A stretch of DNA of 64,000 nucleotides from Ophiodon elongatus (GCA_016806645.1 JACSYO010000912.1:2538001-2602000); one strand, 5' to 3'. Shown: positions 1 through 13,684, counted from the first letter of the stretch. Notes: a model not told the origin generated them from the sequence alone. A program made the numbers and translations.

Positions 1-110
1 TTTTCATGAAATGTAACAGTTTCACAACAACAGAAGAATTTCCCATGCCTGTGCTTGATGACAGAGATAGTGATTATTGGTTGAAGTCTGTACATCAGGT
101 GGAAAAAATC

Positions 111-156
111 AAATCATGTGAGGATAATAACCAAAATCATGTGAGGATAACAATGT
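111..156 (+). repeat. 23-bp tandem duplication
   Basis: aaatcatgtgaggataa occurs at 111-127 and 134-150, the start of a 23-bp unit that begins to diverge near its end. Confidence 0.85.
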
Positions 157-1099
157 GTGGTCTTGTGCAGCTATTGTTTGACCAGCAGTAGGAAGATGTG
201 GTTTCGTCACATCTGGTGTGCTGACACAGCATAACAACTCAGAGTGGGATTGTGTAGCACGCAGTGTCTGCAATTTAGGTTAGAATAAAAGGAAGATTGG
301 CAAATTAATGTGGCTCATTTTCACACATTCTTATTTCTGTTTTCATTTTGGAAAAAAAAGAATCATCCTGGCTGATTCAGTAAAAAAACAAGTTGATCTT
401 TTGGTTGTTATAGAGCATCACACTTCAAGCTCAATAACCAACGCCACACTACCCACTACATTATTCCCTCGGGGGACCCCTCACAGCTACCAAATCACTT
501 GAATCCCATTTGAGTTTAATTGATGACCAATGTGTGCGGGAAGCTGCGGAGTGAATAACGCAATGCGGAAACGGTCTTAATGGTCTCCCCTAACTGCTCC
601 TCATGCCCTGAGTCCAATAGGAGCCACAGAGAAAACCATTAGCCCACTGGAAGACTTATGCACAGCCCACCAATACATCGATAAACAATGTGCCTTTGAG
701 GAGGGCTACAGGTTAACGCTGCCATATGCTTGTGTATGCCATATGAGAGGGAGATTATTGATCAGCTCTCTCACTGCTGCTGATCACCTCGTAAATATCC
801 CACTAAACTATAGTTTGGACGCCTCAAGCCATCTTGTGTTGATAGATGGATGGAGATTAACTCGAGTTTGTGGTGATGTTGAGGTGATGCAGAATGGTTA
901 TTCTTCTTCTCAACTGCAGTACAGGTATATGATCCACAGGGCTCTTCCTGACAGTGAGCGTGAACGGTCCGCGTACAGTAGGCATTTATTTCCCCCCCGA
1001 AAATGTGTCATTTACTGTCACATGAACAGAAGCACACTATTCCGGGAATCCTGGAAAATTCAGATTCATAAGTGTGCATGTCGCAACCTATTGCTCTGC

Positions 1100-1157
1100 A
1101 CTACTACTACTACTGCTACTACTACTGCTACTACTACTACTACTACTACTACTACTA
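1100..1157 (+). repeat. (ACT)n triplet repeat with GCT interruptions
   Basis: About 19 ACT-type units with two GCT variants, ending actaac. It creates a poly-Thr stretch in one frame that I do not regard as coding. Confidence 0.97.
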
Positions 1158-4100
1158 ACACTACTAAACAGCCCAAAGACTCTGGGCAGTAAAACTGAGA
1201 TTCAATATTACTTTTAAAGCCACAAGGAGAGGTCGGTAAAGCCTGATTCTGGACCGTAAGAAATTCCTTTAGTGCTATAGCTCCACAGCGGAGCGTTGTC
1301 AAAACAATGCAGTTTTTGTTTTGCTTGTTCAACAGCGTGATAAATTGTTGGTAAACACATTCGGAGAAGATTTAGATTGCTATTTTTATTCTCAGTTCTT
1401 ATCGTTGGTGTTGGTGATTTTTCTTTGGTGCCGGTTTTCATCAATAACTGTTAAATAGCTGGTTAATTAGCTAGTTTGCCAATTCTAACAGGCTACATGT
1501 TGAACAAAGAATTAGCCGAACAGCCAATGGTCTGGAACTGCTGGGTTGAAGCAATATCACAGGCTTTTGGAAAAGCAAACACGGTGATAAAAAGAACAAT
1601 AATAATTTATAACATGGTAACTGAATGACATTAATGGAAACATCAACGATAACAATAATAACGACTCTATTCTATTAAGGTGAGCTAGTTCCAGTTCCTT
1701 GCTATTTGTGCACAAAGGAGTGTAATGAATCGCTGCTGTGTCCACAGTGACTCTCCTCTCTGGGTCTGCACTCCTGAAGTCTCTGCTGTGCTCAGAGACT
1801 AATGGCCAGTGTTTGTCTAATATTATTATTATTATTATATCCTGACGCTGTGCGCGTATATTGAAGACCTTATTATATCTGTGCATGTGTTGGCATGGAC
1901 CTTGTGGAGAGGATGCAGAGCAGGGGGGGGACAACACAGGAGGCCAGGATGTGACTCAGCGGATAGAGCTGAAAGATTCACCACCTATAATTAATTTATA
2001 ATTTGTTTTATTCTAGTGATGTGTAAAAATGTGTGGCTGCCCGACTGCAAGTGCATGACAATCCAGCAAGCTTCCAGTTGGGCAGAGTGTGGGCATGTGT
2101 GCATTGTTGTGTTGAAGGACAATGTTGCAAATTGGAGGCGGACCCAATCAGAATCTGACTTTCTGAATTCAAACTGTGGAGGAGCACGGTGTCCTCGATG
2201 ACAAAAGTTGCCCGTCCATGCAGACTTTTTTTTGTCTTTGCAAGTCAGAGTCACTTCACCCCTGTCGCCCTGCTTTACCCTCTATGCACTGATCATCCAG
2301 AGCTGCATGGTCTGCATGTTTCTGTTCTTTATTTTTAACACAGCTTTACCCAGCCAGCCTTGTATGAAAGTTGACACTCAAATTCTCTTTTCCTCTCTGC
2401 TTTGAGTTCAAATGTCTCTCAAAACTTTCCAGTCCCTAGTCCCCAACCTAGTTTTCTAGTTCCATTCACACACATTTGGCACAGCTTTCCTTTTGAGATT
2501 ATGAAAGGTAGTATGGTGGTGTATTTAACTTTCAACATCAAGGTCAAAGTTGATTGGTCAGTTTGTTGAAATAAGGGCTTGTCACTAATATGAGAATAGC
2601 TGGTCCACCTTAAAGGTCAGTACACCTTAAGTGTGTCGTAGCCAATGTTGTTGTTACATTTTTTAATCAGCAGTTGGCAAGCAAGACACGAGAATCTTGG
2701 CCTGGGTCTTGAGGAGTAGTAGCATTTAATTGATCAAGAAATAGCTTAAACTGTATACTGGCAGTGAGCGATTGAGACAATATGTCTGTACATGTGGTCA
2801 CTGTACAGTTATCAGTTCTTTGGCCCTGTCAAGGAACTGATAAGTACACACAGGTGTTTGACTTGTCCTCATTCTCTGCACACTAACCACTGAATTAACT
2901 GTTACACATATAGATAAATGCACGTTATGTAGCTTGAGATATTTTCATTTCCTATAGGTTCTCATAAAAAGTAAGTATGATGACTTCATATAGCCACTGC
3001 TCCACAACAAAGGAGACAGCATTTTTTTTATATGTATCTCTTCCAGAAACGGTCTGGACTTAATGTCTGGTTAGCAACTAGCTAACCGGTAGAACATCAG
3101 CTGGCTTGGTAAACTATTGTGACTGACTAGTGCTAGCGTGTTCACAATTAATTAGAATATTAGCGGTCAGCTCAACAGCTACTGTAGTTTGTCACCAGGC
3201 CTCTGACGCCACCTATTTCACAAAGGCATGTGGAGGAATTTTGCCATGCCACTTTCTGGGGGCGACTAGCAATTCCTGCGTGAGCTCGTGAGAATCACAT
3301 TTTCCCATTGCCAACAAAGCATCCTATAATAGGGATTAATATCCTTGCTGCAGTTGCACTGACATACAAGAATCTGTGTAATCATTAATTATGACACTGA
3401 GGGTACTGTATGTATACAGCAATGGCGAGTGGGATGTTAGTCACAGTTTTTCCTGTTTTGACGTGAGAAAGAATTGAGAAGTAGCTTCTGCTTCTGCTGA
3501 ACAGCGGGACTAATGCATTCTAAGTAATGAGCCGTTTTGTCATTAAGCCTGATGTAGATGTGGTGTTCTTTATTGCTGTAAACAATGATTGCTGTCGATG
3601 CAGCAAATGTGCAGAGGTCTCCTTGTTCTTTTAACGACAGTTCAACTGATCAGGCTGCACAGATTTATAATAATTATTAAGTCTTTCTCTTAAAAAGCCT
3701 TAACTGACTTCAATTAAAGAGGGAGTTCTTCCAATTATGCACTCATCAGACTGTGAGATCAGTCTTCGCATCCCACTTTAGTGCAGAATAGAAAGTCTTC
3801 ATGTCACAACACTGAGACATGGCACTCTTGTTCAGCTGCTACCCAGCATCCTTCACTCCAAATCCTCTCCCACTGTCAGTCAACTCGACTGTCCTTCACT
3901 TTGGCCCTAATTGTTAGTGATTGCGGCTGACCTGCACCTCTCACTTTACTCTAATTAGTAGGACAGCTGTCTGTATAGATCTGTATAGAGCATTAGTGTC
4001 CCCCTCAGTCTTCAACTAATGTCTCCCCTGTCCCCCCTTCTCTTTCTAATGTGCAGCTCTCCTTTCACGTTTTCTGGGATGTCTGTATCAACAACCTGAC

Positions 4101-7100
4101 CAGCAGTGGCCTTTTAATGGGCTCATTTTATCACATGATTTTTTTACCTCACTGTCCATCTTTAAATGTAATCACACTTAACCTGCATTTAAAATAAAAA
4201 ATAAGCTTTTTTTCCATTGGCAGATGGCCACTGCTTGAGAATCCATAGATGTTGTGAGGCAGATTTCATTACTTTCACCAGCACCACACTGGAATAAATG
4301 AACATCTTTGGTCCTGGTCATTTGGGATTATTGTGGATTCAAGGGAAATCTTACATGGGTTCTTATTTCTATACTTAGAGGAAATAGTTAGTTTTGCTAA
4401 TATTTGTGTAATTGCAGTTGGTAATTCTGGACGATCCAAATTGTAAATTGTCTCGAGTGAACATTTAGGTTCAAGGTCACATGAATGATCTGGCTCATAG
4501 ACTTGGAGTTCTGCGAGGCACCTTCCAATCTTATGTAAACACTCTAATGGACTAGAGAAACACTTTTCTATTCTATACTTTTCTAAGAATACATTGCAAC
4601 ATTGATGAATAAAAACAAACACATTTTAGAAACTAAGAAAGAAAGGTTTTCCCATGTTTGAACAAAAGTGAAAAAGAAAACATGATTCCTGCTGTCCGTT
4701 TCACACTATTCTGGACCATTAATGCACCATTAAGTGAAGAAGACTGCGCACAAGTAAACATGGATGTAAACAAATCAAGCTGTAAATTATACAACAAAAT
4801 TGTCTTTGTAAATTGGAGGATTGAAATGCACTCAAAGACAGTATTAGAGCTCAAGGATACACACAAAGCATTTTGTTGAGAAACTCCACAAGATACTTTT
4901 AGGTTACAAGTCAGTTAGTTCCCATAGTTAAAAAGGCATACATTTCACCGGTTATGGAATCTATGGACTTGAATTAGCAAGGCCCTCCTGATAACATTCA
5001 CTATAACATTGATTCCTAAGGTACCGATTCAATATGTATTGGATTAGTATGTGCAATTTGAAATCGAGGGTTTTTCTTGTGGTATTTTTTTCTTCTCTTT
5101 GAAACAGGCTAACACATTTTCATTAGGGGGATGGAAAAGAAAAACCACTGCGGATGAACTATTGAAATGTTGAATAGGCTCTGACTCACTTGACTGAATG
5201 AATGAAATATACTGGTGAAAAGCTTTTCTTGAGTCTTTGTTCATCCTGTAATACTGACATGCATGGCCTTGATTTTCCAGACTCTCCACAGTAGCTGATT
5301 TAAAGTCGTGCTCAGAATACAGGAGTTTTTAAATCACAGTTTTAAAAAGAAAACCAGTTGCTGCCCATTGGTGGTGATGATAAACGATACCCAAATAAGA
5401 AGGCGGACGGTTATGACATAATGTTGCAGCCACTGTATTATATCAATGTAGCAATGCACCATCTCGCATAACCTCACATGATCTCATGGGATGCAGATGT
5501 AAAAGAAATGGAGACTTAGGTGGTACAACAACTTGTGGTAGTAATGCTTTGCAGTGAGAAAAAACAAGCAAAGGGCTAAGCGAGTCAGGATGAGACAATG
5601 TTTGGAGCGATGAGGTCAACACGGGTTGTCTATTCTTCAGAGAGAACTGGAGGTGAGACTTGAACTGTCAGTGTAAATATTTGTCAATATTTAGTATGCT
5701 AGCCTCAAGGGCTAGAATGTGTACGGTTGCTTGGCAACACTGTCAGCTGCTACGGCTTGTCTCTCTCATTGGCTATTGTGGTCCAGCTGTATTAATACTC
5801 ACGTATCATCCAGATTTTAACTCCAAGATATCAAACCGGTTTAAAATTCATCACGATGAGTCTGCATCAATTTGGGAGGGTTAAGACTGGATCTGTGAAC
5901 TCCTCACTTTACCAGGTGATCTGGGCCAATCATCGCTACCGACTCATATCTCAGACCAGATTTCTCCTCCGATTGTGGGGTAGGAGTGAATCTCGGATAA
6001 ATCGGCCCTAAACTCTTGTAGTTTGTGCTCGGCTTAAGCCTCCTTCTCTGCAATCTTTCCATGATAGTGTGCCTGTAGTTATGCCTGTCCTGGACATTAT
6101 GCTGATTTGGTACCTAATTAAATGTGTTCACACCAAAGAAGCAGCACCCTGCTGAAGAGCTCAAGTCTGTGAACCATATTAGACCTTGTTCTAACATAAG
6201 AGAGTCAGGAAAATCCTCCTAAAACCATAAAGCTCAGCCATGCAGAGTTTTACAGGGTTGCTTTCTTCTTCTTCCCTGTCCCTCGGCATCATTAAAAGGA
6301 AGGGAGAGTCTTTTTAGGATTAGAGGGGTTTGTAGACTGCCACTGGCAGTGGACAATTGATCGTTATACATCTTCTCTGCACTCCACTTCCCCCTCCTCT
6401 CTCATTTTCTCATTGTGCTTTTCTTTTAGGCCATGTACCCACTGAAACTCTCTTCTTTCCTCCATTTTCTGTTTCCGTGCCAATTTTTTTCCTCTGTGGA
6501 ACAGGAACAGGGCGTAAAAGTTTTTATGAAGTAATACATGAAGTTCAAAAATCTCACAGGGCAAATGTCCATGTGTAAAATATAGATATTAGAAATACAG
6601 ATAGTAATGAGTGGGTTGTGTGTACATTTGTTTTTAAGTAAGTAAAGCACATAAAAAGTACGTTTAGGATTATAAAAGGTTAATTCACCACTTTTCATAT
6701 TTTGTCAACATAACACATTGTCCAACTGGTTTTCTCACTTTGTCCCACCTTTTTTTGCGCCGATGACCACAACCCTGATGGCAGATGTCATGTTTGTGAT
6801 CTTGAGAATCTTAATTGGATGATGAGTTCCCTGCTAACTCAGAATCACATACCGAAATTATAAATAATCTCTCCCAAATACAGTAGGACACAGGCTGACA
6901 TCTTTTATGCTTTTTTGCAAAGAGACAGTGTTTTCTGATGCAGTTGTTAATCATTTATACTGATGTTTTAATGCCCATCTGAGTTGCGGGAGAACGCCAA
7001 CTCTGAGTCACATAACATTGCCTATGGAAAACATTAACGGGACAAAGCAATCTTCTACCACTGTCCGACCTACAATCTGACTACGCAACCTCTTATTCAT

Positions 7101-7885
7101 GAGTTTTCATAAAATCTCATTGATTGCTTGAACCGTTACCGAGAAGTCCATCTTCCTAAATTGGAACAGAAGAAATGATTAAACATTTTATAATTGATTG
7201 ATATTATTATCGAGGACATCTCATTGGAAAAGCATGACCACCTCTATAAATCATGAAAGACTACTCTTCCAGACAACATGAGAGCAATTGGGCCAGTTAT
7301 TACTGCTCATCCCATCCAACTGTAGAAGTTGTCCTAAAATGAATCCGTTTGAATATCTGTCTTTCTCATCTCCCCCTTATTCCTCTCCTCCTTCCCTTCA
7401 CCTCAGTGGGATCTTTGACCCAAGCTTTCTGCCTATGAAGCAGCTAGTTGATGCTGCCAAGACCTCCCATTGTGACCTGACATGTGGGTGATCTGGACCC
7501 TAAACTGGCAACACAGCGATTATCACTCTTTCTCTTGCCTTCAATCTTCCATTACCTCATACCTCATCTTTATAAAAGCAAAAATAAATCTCTCACACAA
7601 TGGCCAAAATAGATACACGTCATGCCCTTGGTTTCAGTTGGGGGACCAGACATTGGAGGTGTTAGGAAGTGTTACAAGGGGAGAGATGAGTCATCTGACC
7701 AGGTAACTAGCACACAAGTGTGGGTGGTGACAGGATTGTGTATTTGTTTGTAAGCCACTTCCGATATCTCATGTTGTCTCTGGGCCGTGACAGAACCAAG
7801 GCATAGCTGTTCAGTGGCAGCGTCACTAAACAGAGGCACAGAGGGATGAGGTGACACGCTGCCAGAACAAGGCAATTTGACCAAC

Positions 7886-7898
7886 TGTTTAACTACAC
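7886..7898 (+). repeat. Target-site duplication, 5' copy
   Basis: tgtttaactacac directly precedes the LINE and recurs exactly at its 3' end. The first two bases of the downstream copy overlap the GATG tail, so the duplication is 11 to 13 bp. Confidence 0.92.
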
Positions 7899-8918
7899 GG
7901 GCCATCCGGTCTCTGTACGACTGCAGTAGGAGTTGTGTTCGTATTCTCGGCAATAAGTCAGACGCGTTCCCGGTGGGTGTTGACTTCCGCCAGGGCTGCC
8001 CTTTATCACTGGTCCTGTTCGTGACTTTTATGGACAGGATTTCTAGGCGCAGCCGGAGGGAGGAGAACGTCGGGTTCAGGGGTCTCGGGATCGCCTCTCT
8101 GCTGTTCGCAGATGATGTGGTCCTGTTGGCCTCTTCGGACCATGACCTCCAGCATTCACTGGGGCGATTTGCAGCCGAGTGTGAAGCGGCGGGGATGAGA
8201 GTAAGCACCTCCAAATCTGAGGCCATGGTGCTCTGCCGGAAACCGGTGGATTGCTCCCTCCGGGTGGGGACACAGTGCCTACCGCAAGCGAAGGAGTTCA
8301 AGTATCTCGGGGTCTTGTTCACGAGTGAGGGTAAGATGGAGCGGGAGATTGACCGACGGATCGGTGCGGCTGCAGCAGTAAAACAGGCGCTGCACCGGAC
8401 CATCTTGGTGAAGAGGGAGCTGAGCCGGAAGGCAAAGCTCTCAATTTACTGGGCGGTCTACGTTCCGACCCTCACCTATGGTCACGAACTCTGGGTCATG
8501 GCCGAAAGAACGAGGTCTCGGATACAAGCGGCTGAAATGAGTTTTCTCCGTAGGGTGGCCGGGCTCAGCCTTAGAGATGGGGTAAGGAGCTCGGACATCA
8601 GGAGGGAACTTGGAGTTGAGGCGCTACTCCTTCGTATCGAAAGGAGTCAGCTGAGGTGGTTCGGGCATCTAATCAGGATGCCTCCTGGACGCCTCCCTTT
8701 AGAGGTTTTCCAGCAACGCCCAACTGGTAGGAGGCCCCGGGGAAGACCCAGGACACGCTGGAGGGATTATATCTCCCAGCTGGCCTGGGAACGCCTCGGG
8801 ATCCCCCCGAACGAGCTGGAACGTATTGCGGGTGAGAGGGAAGCCTGGGTCAGCCTGCTGGGCCTGCTGCCACCGCGACCCGACCCCGGATAAGCGGATG
8901 AAAATGGATGGATGGATG
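7899..8918 (+). mobile_element. 5'-truncated Rex3/RTE-type LINE, reverse transcriptase C-terminal part intact
   Basis: The insert is 1,020 bp. From 7901 to the TAA at 8891-8893 it is one uninterrupted frame of about 330 codons. Visible RT motifs are RQGCPLS (palm block B), FADDVVLLAS (catalytic block C), KEFKYLGVLFT (block E region) and LTYGHELWVM in the thumb. The arginine-rich RRPRGRPRTRWRDY C-terminus is typical of teleost Rex3-like copies. The endonuclease domain and the first catalytic palm aspartate block are missing because the copy is 5'-truncated, so it cannot move on its own. After the stop come 25 bases ending in tandem GATG units, the tail type reported for Rex3/RTE elements. The insert is bounded by an exact direct repeat, tttaactacac (7888-7898 and 8919-8929), which fits target-primed reverse transcription. 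The intact frame and perfect duplication suggest a fairly recent insertion. Confidence 0.93.
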
Positions 8919-8929
8919 TTTAACTACAC
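8917..8929 (+). repeat. Target-site duplication, 3' copy
   Basis: tgtttaactacac follows the GATG tail and matches 7886-7898 exactly. The inferred empty site reads tgtttaactacac followed by aattatttag. Confidence 0.92.
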
Positions 8930-9840
8930 AATTATTTAGAGAGAATACTTATTTACTATTTTAGAAGGAGTTGGCTGTCCCAATAGACATAACACTTTTA
9001 AGTTATATAATGCTTTTAATTGCAATAATTATCAGAGGATTTTTAGTCAAATTATTAATAATGTGAAAAATGTTTTGTCAGTGTTCATTTTGTCATAGAA
9101 AATTTTAAGCAATAAGTATTCGTTGACTTTCATGACTAAATTGTAACGATAAAGTAAATGAGAAAATTATTGACAACAAAAATTTACTATATTTTCTGTG
9201 TTTATTGATCTTAACAATCGATAAGCGGGATATATATAGCATGACATCATGAGCATTTTCAGTGTTTGATAACAAATATTGATATACGATGTAAAAGAAG
9301 TAAGGTAATTCAGTAACAAATTCTCAGTCTAGATGTTTACTTCTCGTTATAATTTTTACAGCCAGGAGAAATATCCTTCCGCAAAATCCACCATACAGTA
9401 CATTACAGTATCATGAAAACTGAAACATTGAAAATATTTGACAAATTAATAACTGAACCTATACAAAAAGACTCAAATGTGACTTTAATTCAACAACATT
9501 GTTTAAAAGTTATATTGAGTGAATTACAAGTAACCAGTGGCTTCCAGAGATCATAACTGCTTCATGCCACACTAATGATCTGAGTTGTCTGAGCTGAGCA
9601 GCCGACCATCTTTCCCCTGCTTTATTGACAGATATCCATTTACAAACTGCACTAACGCCTGTCAGATTTGAGATGGGCTCAAGTCAAACTGTCAGAATTC
9701 ATAATTGGCAGTCTACTGTGAGAAGTTCAGCTTCAGCTCTTCCCAAGCTGTGCAACCGTGACTTGAGTCTCATTTGTCAAACATGCTTGTCATCAGCAAA
9801 ATGCCTCGTCGACCGTGTCGCCCTGGTCAGTGAAACTTTG

Positions 9841-9861
9841 GTGCACGTGCGCGTGCACGTG
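9841..9861. promoter_or_regulatory. Two E-boxes (CACGTG) inside a small inverted repeat
   Basis: CACGTG occurs at 9844-9849 and again at 9856-9861. gtgcacg (9841-9847) pairs with cgtgcac (9852-9858) around tgcg. CACGTG is the core bound by USF, MYC/MAX and MiT/TFE factors. No other evidence of regulation is visible. Confidence 0.3.
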
Positions 9862-11484
9862 AGAACCAGATAGATATAGTTTCAGTTTCTCATCACACAT
9901 GAGATCATACCTGAATCAAAAGATACATGATCTTTGATTTGTAACCAAAAACAAACTACATTTCATGTGTGCTACCCCTGTGTGTTTCCTAACTGCTCTT
10001 CCAAATTGAATATAGTGAATCTGGATGAAGAAAAAAGAAAAATCTTATCGTGGCAGTTTGGCCCAGGAGGGTTTGAAATGTTGTAATATGTCTTGTGACA
10101 TTATTTAGAAAATATATTTTGTAAAGAAAAGTAGACTGTACAGTGTCTGCCAGCAGTAAATGGTTCTTGGCCAATATAATAAGGTGATTTCATCTGTCAG
10201 CAAAGTCATCAAAAGGCACCTGATAATAGTCTGAGTTGTCAAAACATACATATAGGCACCTTGGTTTGATGTTCATAGAAGCAGTGGGATTATGTTAACA
10301 AAAATGAAAAGGAAGAGAAAAAAGCAGGGGGTACACACAGGAAAAAAGGAGAGTACAGAGGAAGCAATTTATCACAGCCAATCCAGAAGCGCAGCCAGCA
10401 TAATGAAGACAGATGGAGGCTCTAGCTGTCAACACGAGCGGCTTATCTCTATATTAAGCAGTCCCACCATTAGGAACACACTGGGCACATGTTAGGAGAT
10501 TGATCTGGAGCATTTAGCGACTGGGTGAACACCTTAATTAGGCTGAGGTGTGACACCAGGACTAGTTCTCCCCTCCCAGTGGTTCTCCCCTCCCCAGCCT
10601 TGTGGCTTCAGTCAGAGGAGCAGAAATAGTCCTTTATCTCCATCGGAAAACTCAGGTTTCAAGACCAACATCTCATCAACTCCTCTCTCACTAAAGGCCA
10701 GCTGCGAACGACAAGCTCTTTTCAGTCTGCAGAGCCCTGAAGCCCTGCTGCTCCACACAGCACTGTTTACTTGTTTATTCAAAGTTAATTAATATTGAAC
10801 GGGTCTCATGTCCAAATTGCACCATCTTCGACACTGCACATCCTTGGAGCCCCTGCAATGCATCTGCCAAGTGTGAAGTAGATCAGATGAACAGTTCTCT
10901 AGATATGCATGATCTTACAGAATAATGTTGAGGTCAAATGATTACTGTCAAAGCACTACAGCCATCACATTCCTTACTGCTGGTTAGCTTATTCACTCAA
11001 AGTATTCCCTGTAAATTGCTCAGAATAAAAGCAGCAGGTGTATATCTAAAACATTTAAGCCCCCGCAGTGATGCTTGAGATCAGCACAAAAGAAAGGCTG
11101 GCAGCCTTCTCGGTGGAGAGATGTTAGAAAGGGTCACAGAGCACAGCTTACAGGACAATCTTTCTAATTTCCGAGTGTCCTTGGTGTCATGTGGTACTGT
11201 ATTGAGGGCTATTTTTGGCCTGTAACAGAGAGGTCAGAGGTCAGGGTCAGGTACACAATAGTGTCCTGTGAGCTGGCAGGAATCCATCAGCTCACTGCGG
11301 ATAATGGAACTCATGCGGTGACCATTGGCTCAGACCTCTCTACAGAGGGGAAGTAGGGAAAAGACCAGTTGGGTAAAGAGAATGATAAAACAAAAAGTCA
11401 TGGTAATTTTCTGTATATTTTTTGCAATTCAGTGAGTATGTCCAACGGGCAGCAGTGCAGTTTCAGAACAAAATCAGCTGCACC

Positions 11485-11520
11485 ATAAACTGAATATAGA
11501 ACATAAACTGAACATAGAAC
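11485..11520 (+). repeat. 18-bp tandem duplication
   Basis: ataaactgaatatagaac followed directly by ataaactgaacatagaac, one mismatch. Confidence 0.9.
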
Positions 11521-13298
11521 ATATGCACCACGAGACAAGAGTCGACTGAATAAGTACTTCTCTTGAATAAAATGCAAACGTACTGTTCTTTTAGCGACCA
11601 GACTAGCTAGGTTGTTTAAATGGCATTTAAAAGTTCCCCTCAAAACATGTTTTAATGTATGTAAAAATACTATTCATATTTTGCTTAGCATGTTTTTCCA
11701 ATTAAAAAGCAACAAAAAAAAACTCTGAAAGGGTTCTGGAAGCACATTTACTCTTTCTCCCTCATTGAGAAATACTGGATCTATGAAAATATAAATAAGT
11801 AAATATCACAGGCCTCCGCTGCTTGCGCTAGGTTGCGTATCAAGATGGGTCGAGTTCGAGGAAACAAAATCGGCGTTGAGCAGACATATCAGAATAGTAA
11901 GTGTAGTTAGTGTCTCATATGTGATTGTCGGGCTCTTAGCTTGTGACTGGCAGTGTCTGACACAGCGTTAGTTGTTGTGAAACATACAATAATATCTAGT
12001 TGGATTTTTTTGGTAGAAGCTCCAGGTTTACGTTCCAAAACTGCACACTCTGCCATGTTCGCTGTTGAAATGCTCACTATGTTAAGGCGACTTTCAGGGT
12101 CTGCTGGAGATTTGCGCATTACACAGATTTGGTACGTCAAAAATTTGAAAGCCAATCTCTAACTCGCCTGGGTTATGTTTGACTGATTTTAGCGAATTGC
12201 ACATACATCTCCCCCTTAAGTGGAGGAATGGAGGAAGTCACTACAGTCAACCTAAGACATTTTAGGGGACATCACCATAAGAAAAACAAATTTCTGAGTG
12301 GAGGGAAGCTTTTAAAAGTTAATCTTTACAAACAGAAATTAAAATGTCTTAAAGATGTAATACTTAATTTTATTTTCCAAGCTCATTCTGGAGCTGTTAC
12401 ACCACCATGCACCATTTAATATACATTTTTCGAGCTGTATGCAGCCTGAGAATAGTATTCATCAACACCACACTCCGATTGCAACTGTATTTTGTATTAA
12501 TACTGTCTGTTTTGAGCATATGTTTCCAGTGTAAACAGACTGTATACTAAAAACCTGCCAAGAATCAGTATATACTGTCGTATTGATCTTTAGCACGAGC
12601 ATGTTCCTGTTCATTAGCATGTAAGCGGTCGGCTGGCCAGCAACGGAAGATGGCAACTAGCCAACTAACCCCTGCCTCACTATGTCACGAAGCTTCTAGC
12701 AGATGATTTTTGGTGTAACCAGGACATTTTCCCTGTTCTGATCATATTCGTACTTTTGTTTTGTCATTCCCTTGAATACATGATCGGGACATAACCATAA
12801 TCTGTGTGCAGGTGTGTCCTTGACCCCACCACATCCAGAAAAATCCTATTTGCAGCTTTATTCCATTTCAAAGTCTCTTACATCGATTGTAATTCCCATT
12901 GTGTTAATATAGCTCAGTATTTAGCTGACTTTAAAATGTGTTTGACTTAATAAATAAGAGGCATTTGACATACTTTGAGAGTAGAAACATAATAACTAGA
13001 CAATGCTGTCGAATTAGTTTTTTGTTATCTAATATGGTTTAGACTCCTCTCCATCCTCTTCTCCTCTACCACCGGTTAAATGCATCATCTAATCCTCACA
13101 GACTATCAGCTTTTTCCTTCAGGATGTTGGAAGCAGGATGATGATTACTTTCCTCCGGCCCCTCCCTTCACCCCTCCTTTTTTCTCCTCACCTTGTGGTT
13201 TGCTCATATCTCTCTCAACTTTCTCCTTCTTCCTCTTCACCCATTATTTGTTAGTGCTAACATTCGTCTCTGTCTGCTTTGTGCTGTGTGACTAGAAT

Positions 13299-13300
<2 letters not shown>

Positions 13301-13332
<32 letters not shown>
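13301..13332 (+). repeat. (CA)n microsatellite
   Basis: Sixteen uninterrupted CA units. Confidence 0.98.
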
Positions 13333-13335
<3 letters not shown>

Positions 13336-13352
13336 CTTTCATCATGAGTCCT

Positions 13353-13406
13353 TGGCTTCAAAATACGAAGTGGCTTCAAAATACAAAGTGGCTTCAAAAT
13401 ACAAAG
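13353..13406 (+). repeat. 18-bp tandem repeat, three copies
   Basis: tggcttcaaaatacgaag occurs three times head to tail (13353, 13371, 13389). Copies 2 and 3 have A in place of G at the 15th base. The array abuts the interspersed repeat that starts at 13407. Confidence 0.9.
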
Positions 13407-13684
13407 TAAAGGGACTGTATAGCGCTTTTCTAGTTTACCGACCACTAAAAGCGCTTTAACACTACATGTGCACTACATTCATCCATTCACATGCTGATGG
13501 CAGGGCCTACCATGCAATGTGCCTCCTGCCCATCAGTACTCTAACTAACACTCAGACGACATTCACACACCGTAGCTCCAGCAATTTGGGGTGTCTTGCC
13601 CAAGGACACATGGACTAGCACAGCCGGGGAGCAAACCACCAAGGCTCAGATTGGAAGGTGACCCTGCTGAGCCACAGTCACCCT
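13407..13684. repeat. Widespread teleost interspersed repeat (unnamed here)
   Basis: Contains agcgcttttctagt, ccactaaaagcgcttta, gtcttgcccaaggacac, agccgggga and gagccacagtcaccct in order, a series seen across many teleost genomes. Non-coding. The internal pair agcgcttttctagt / ctaaaagcgct is self-complementary. Confidence 0.5.

Noticed and set aside
743..1192. 149-codon frame ending in a poly-Thr stretch
   Set aside because: The length is extended by an ACT microsatellite, there is no recognisable domain, and nothing suggests splicing or conservation.
1557..1937. 126-codon minus-strand frame
   Set aside because: Contains a run of ATT-repeat-derived isoleucines and no recognisable domain.
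5627..5654. Tiny exon-like agagaactggag between ttcag and gtgaga, resembling raptor ENW
   Set aside because: Only 12 bases. The flanking residues expected before and after ENW in raptor are absent.
7672..8403. 243-codon minus-strand frame over the LINE
   Set aside because: Antisense shadow of the reverse transcriptase frame and its flank.
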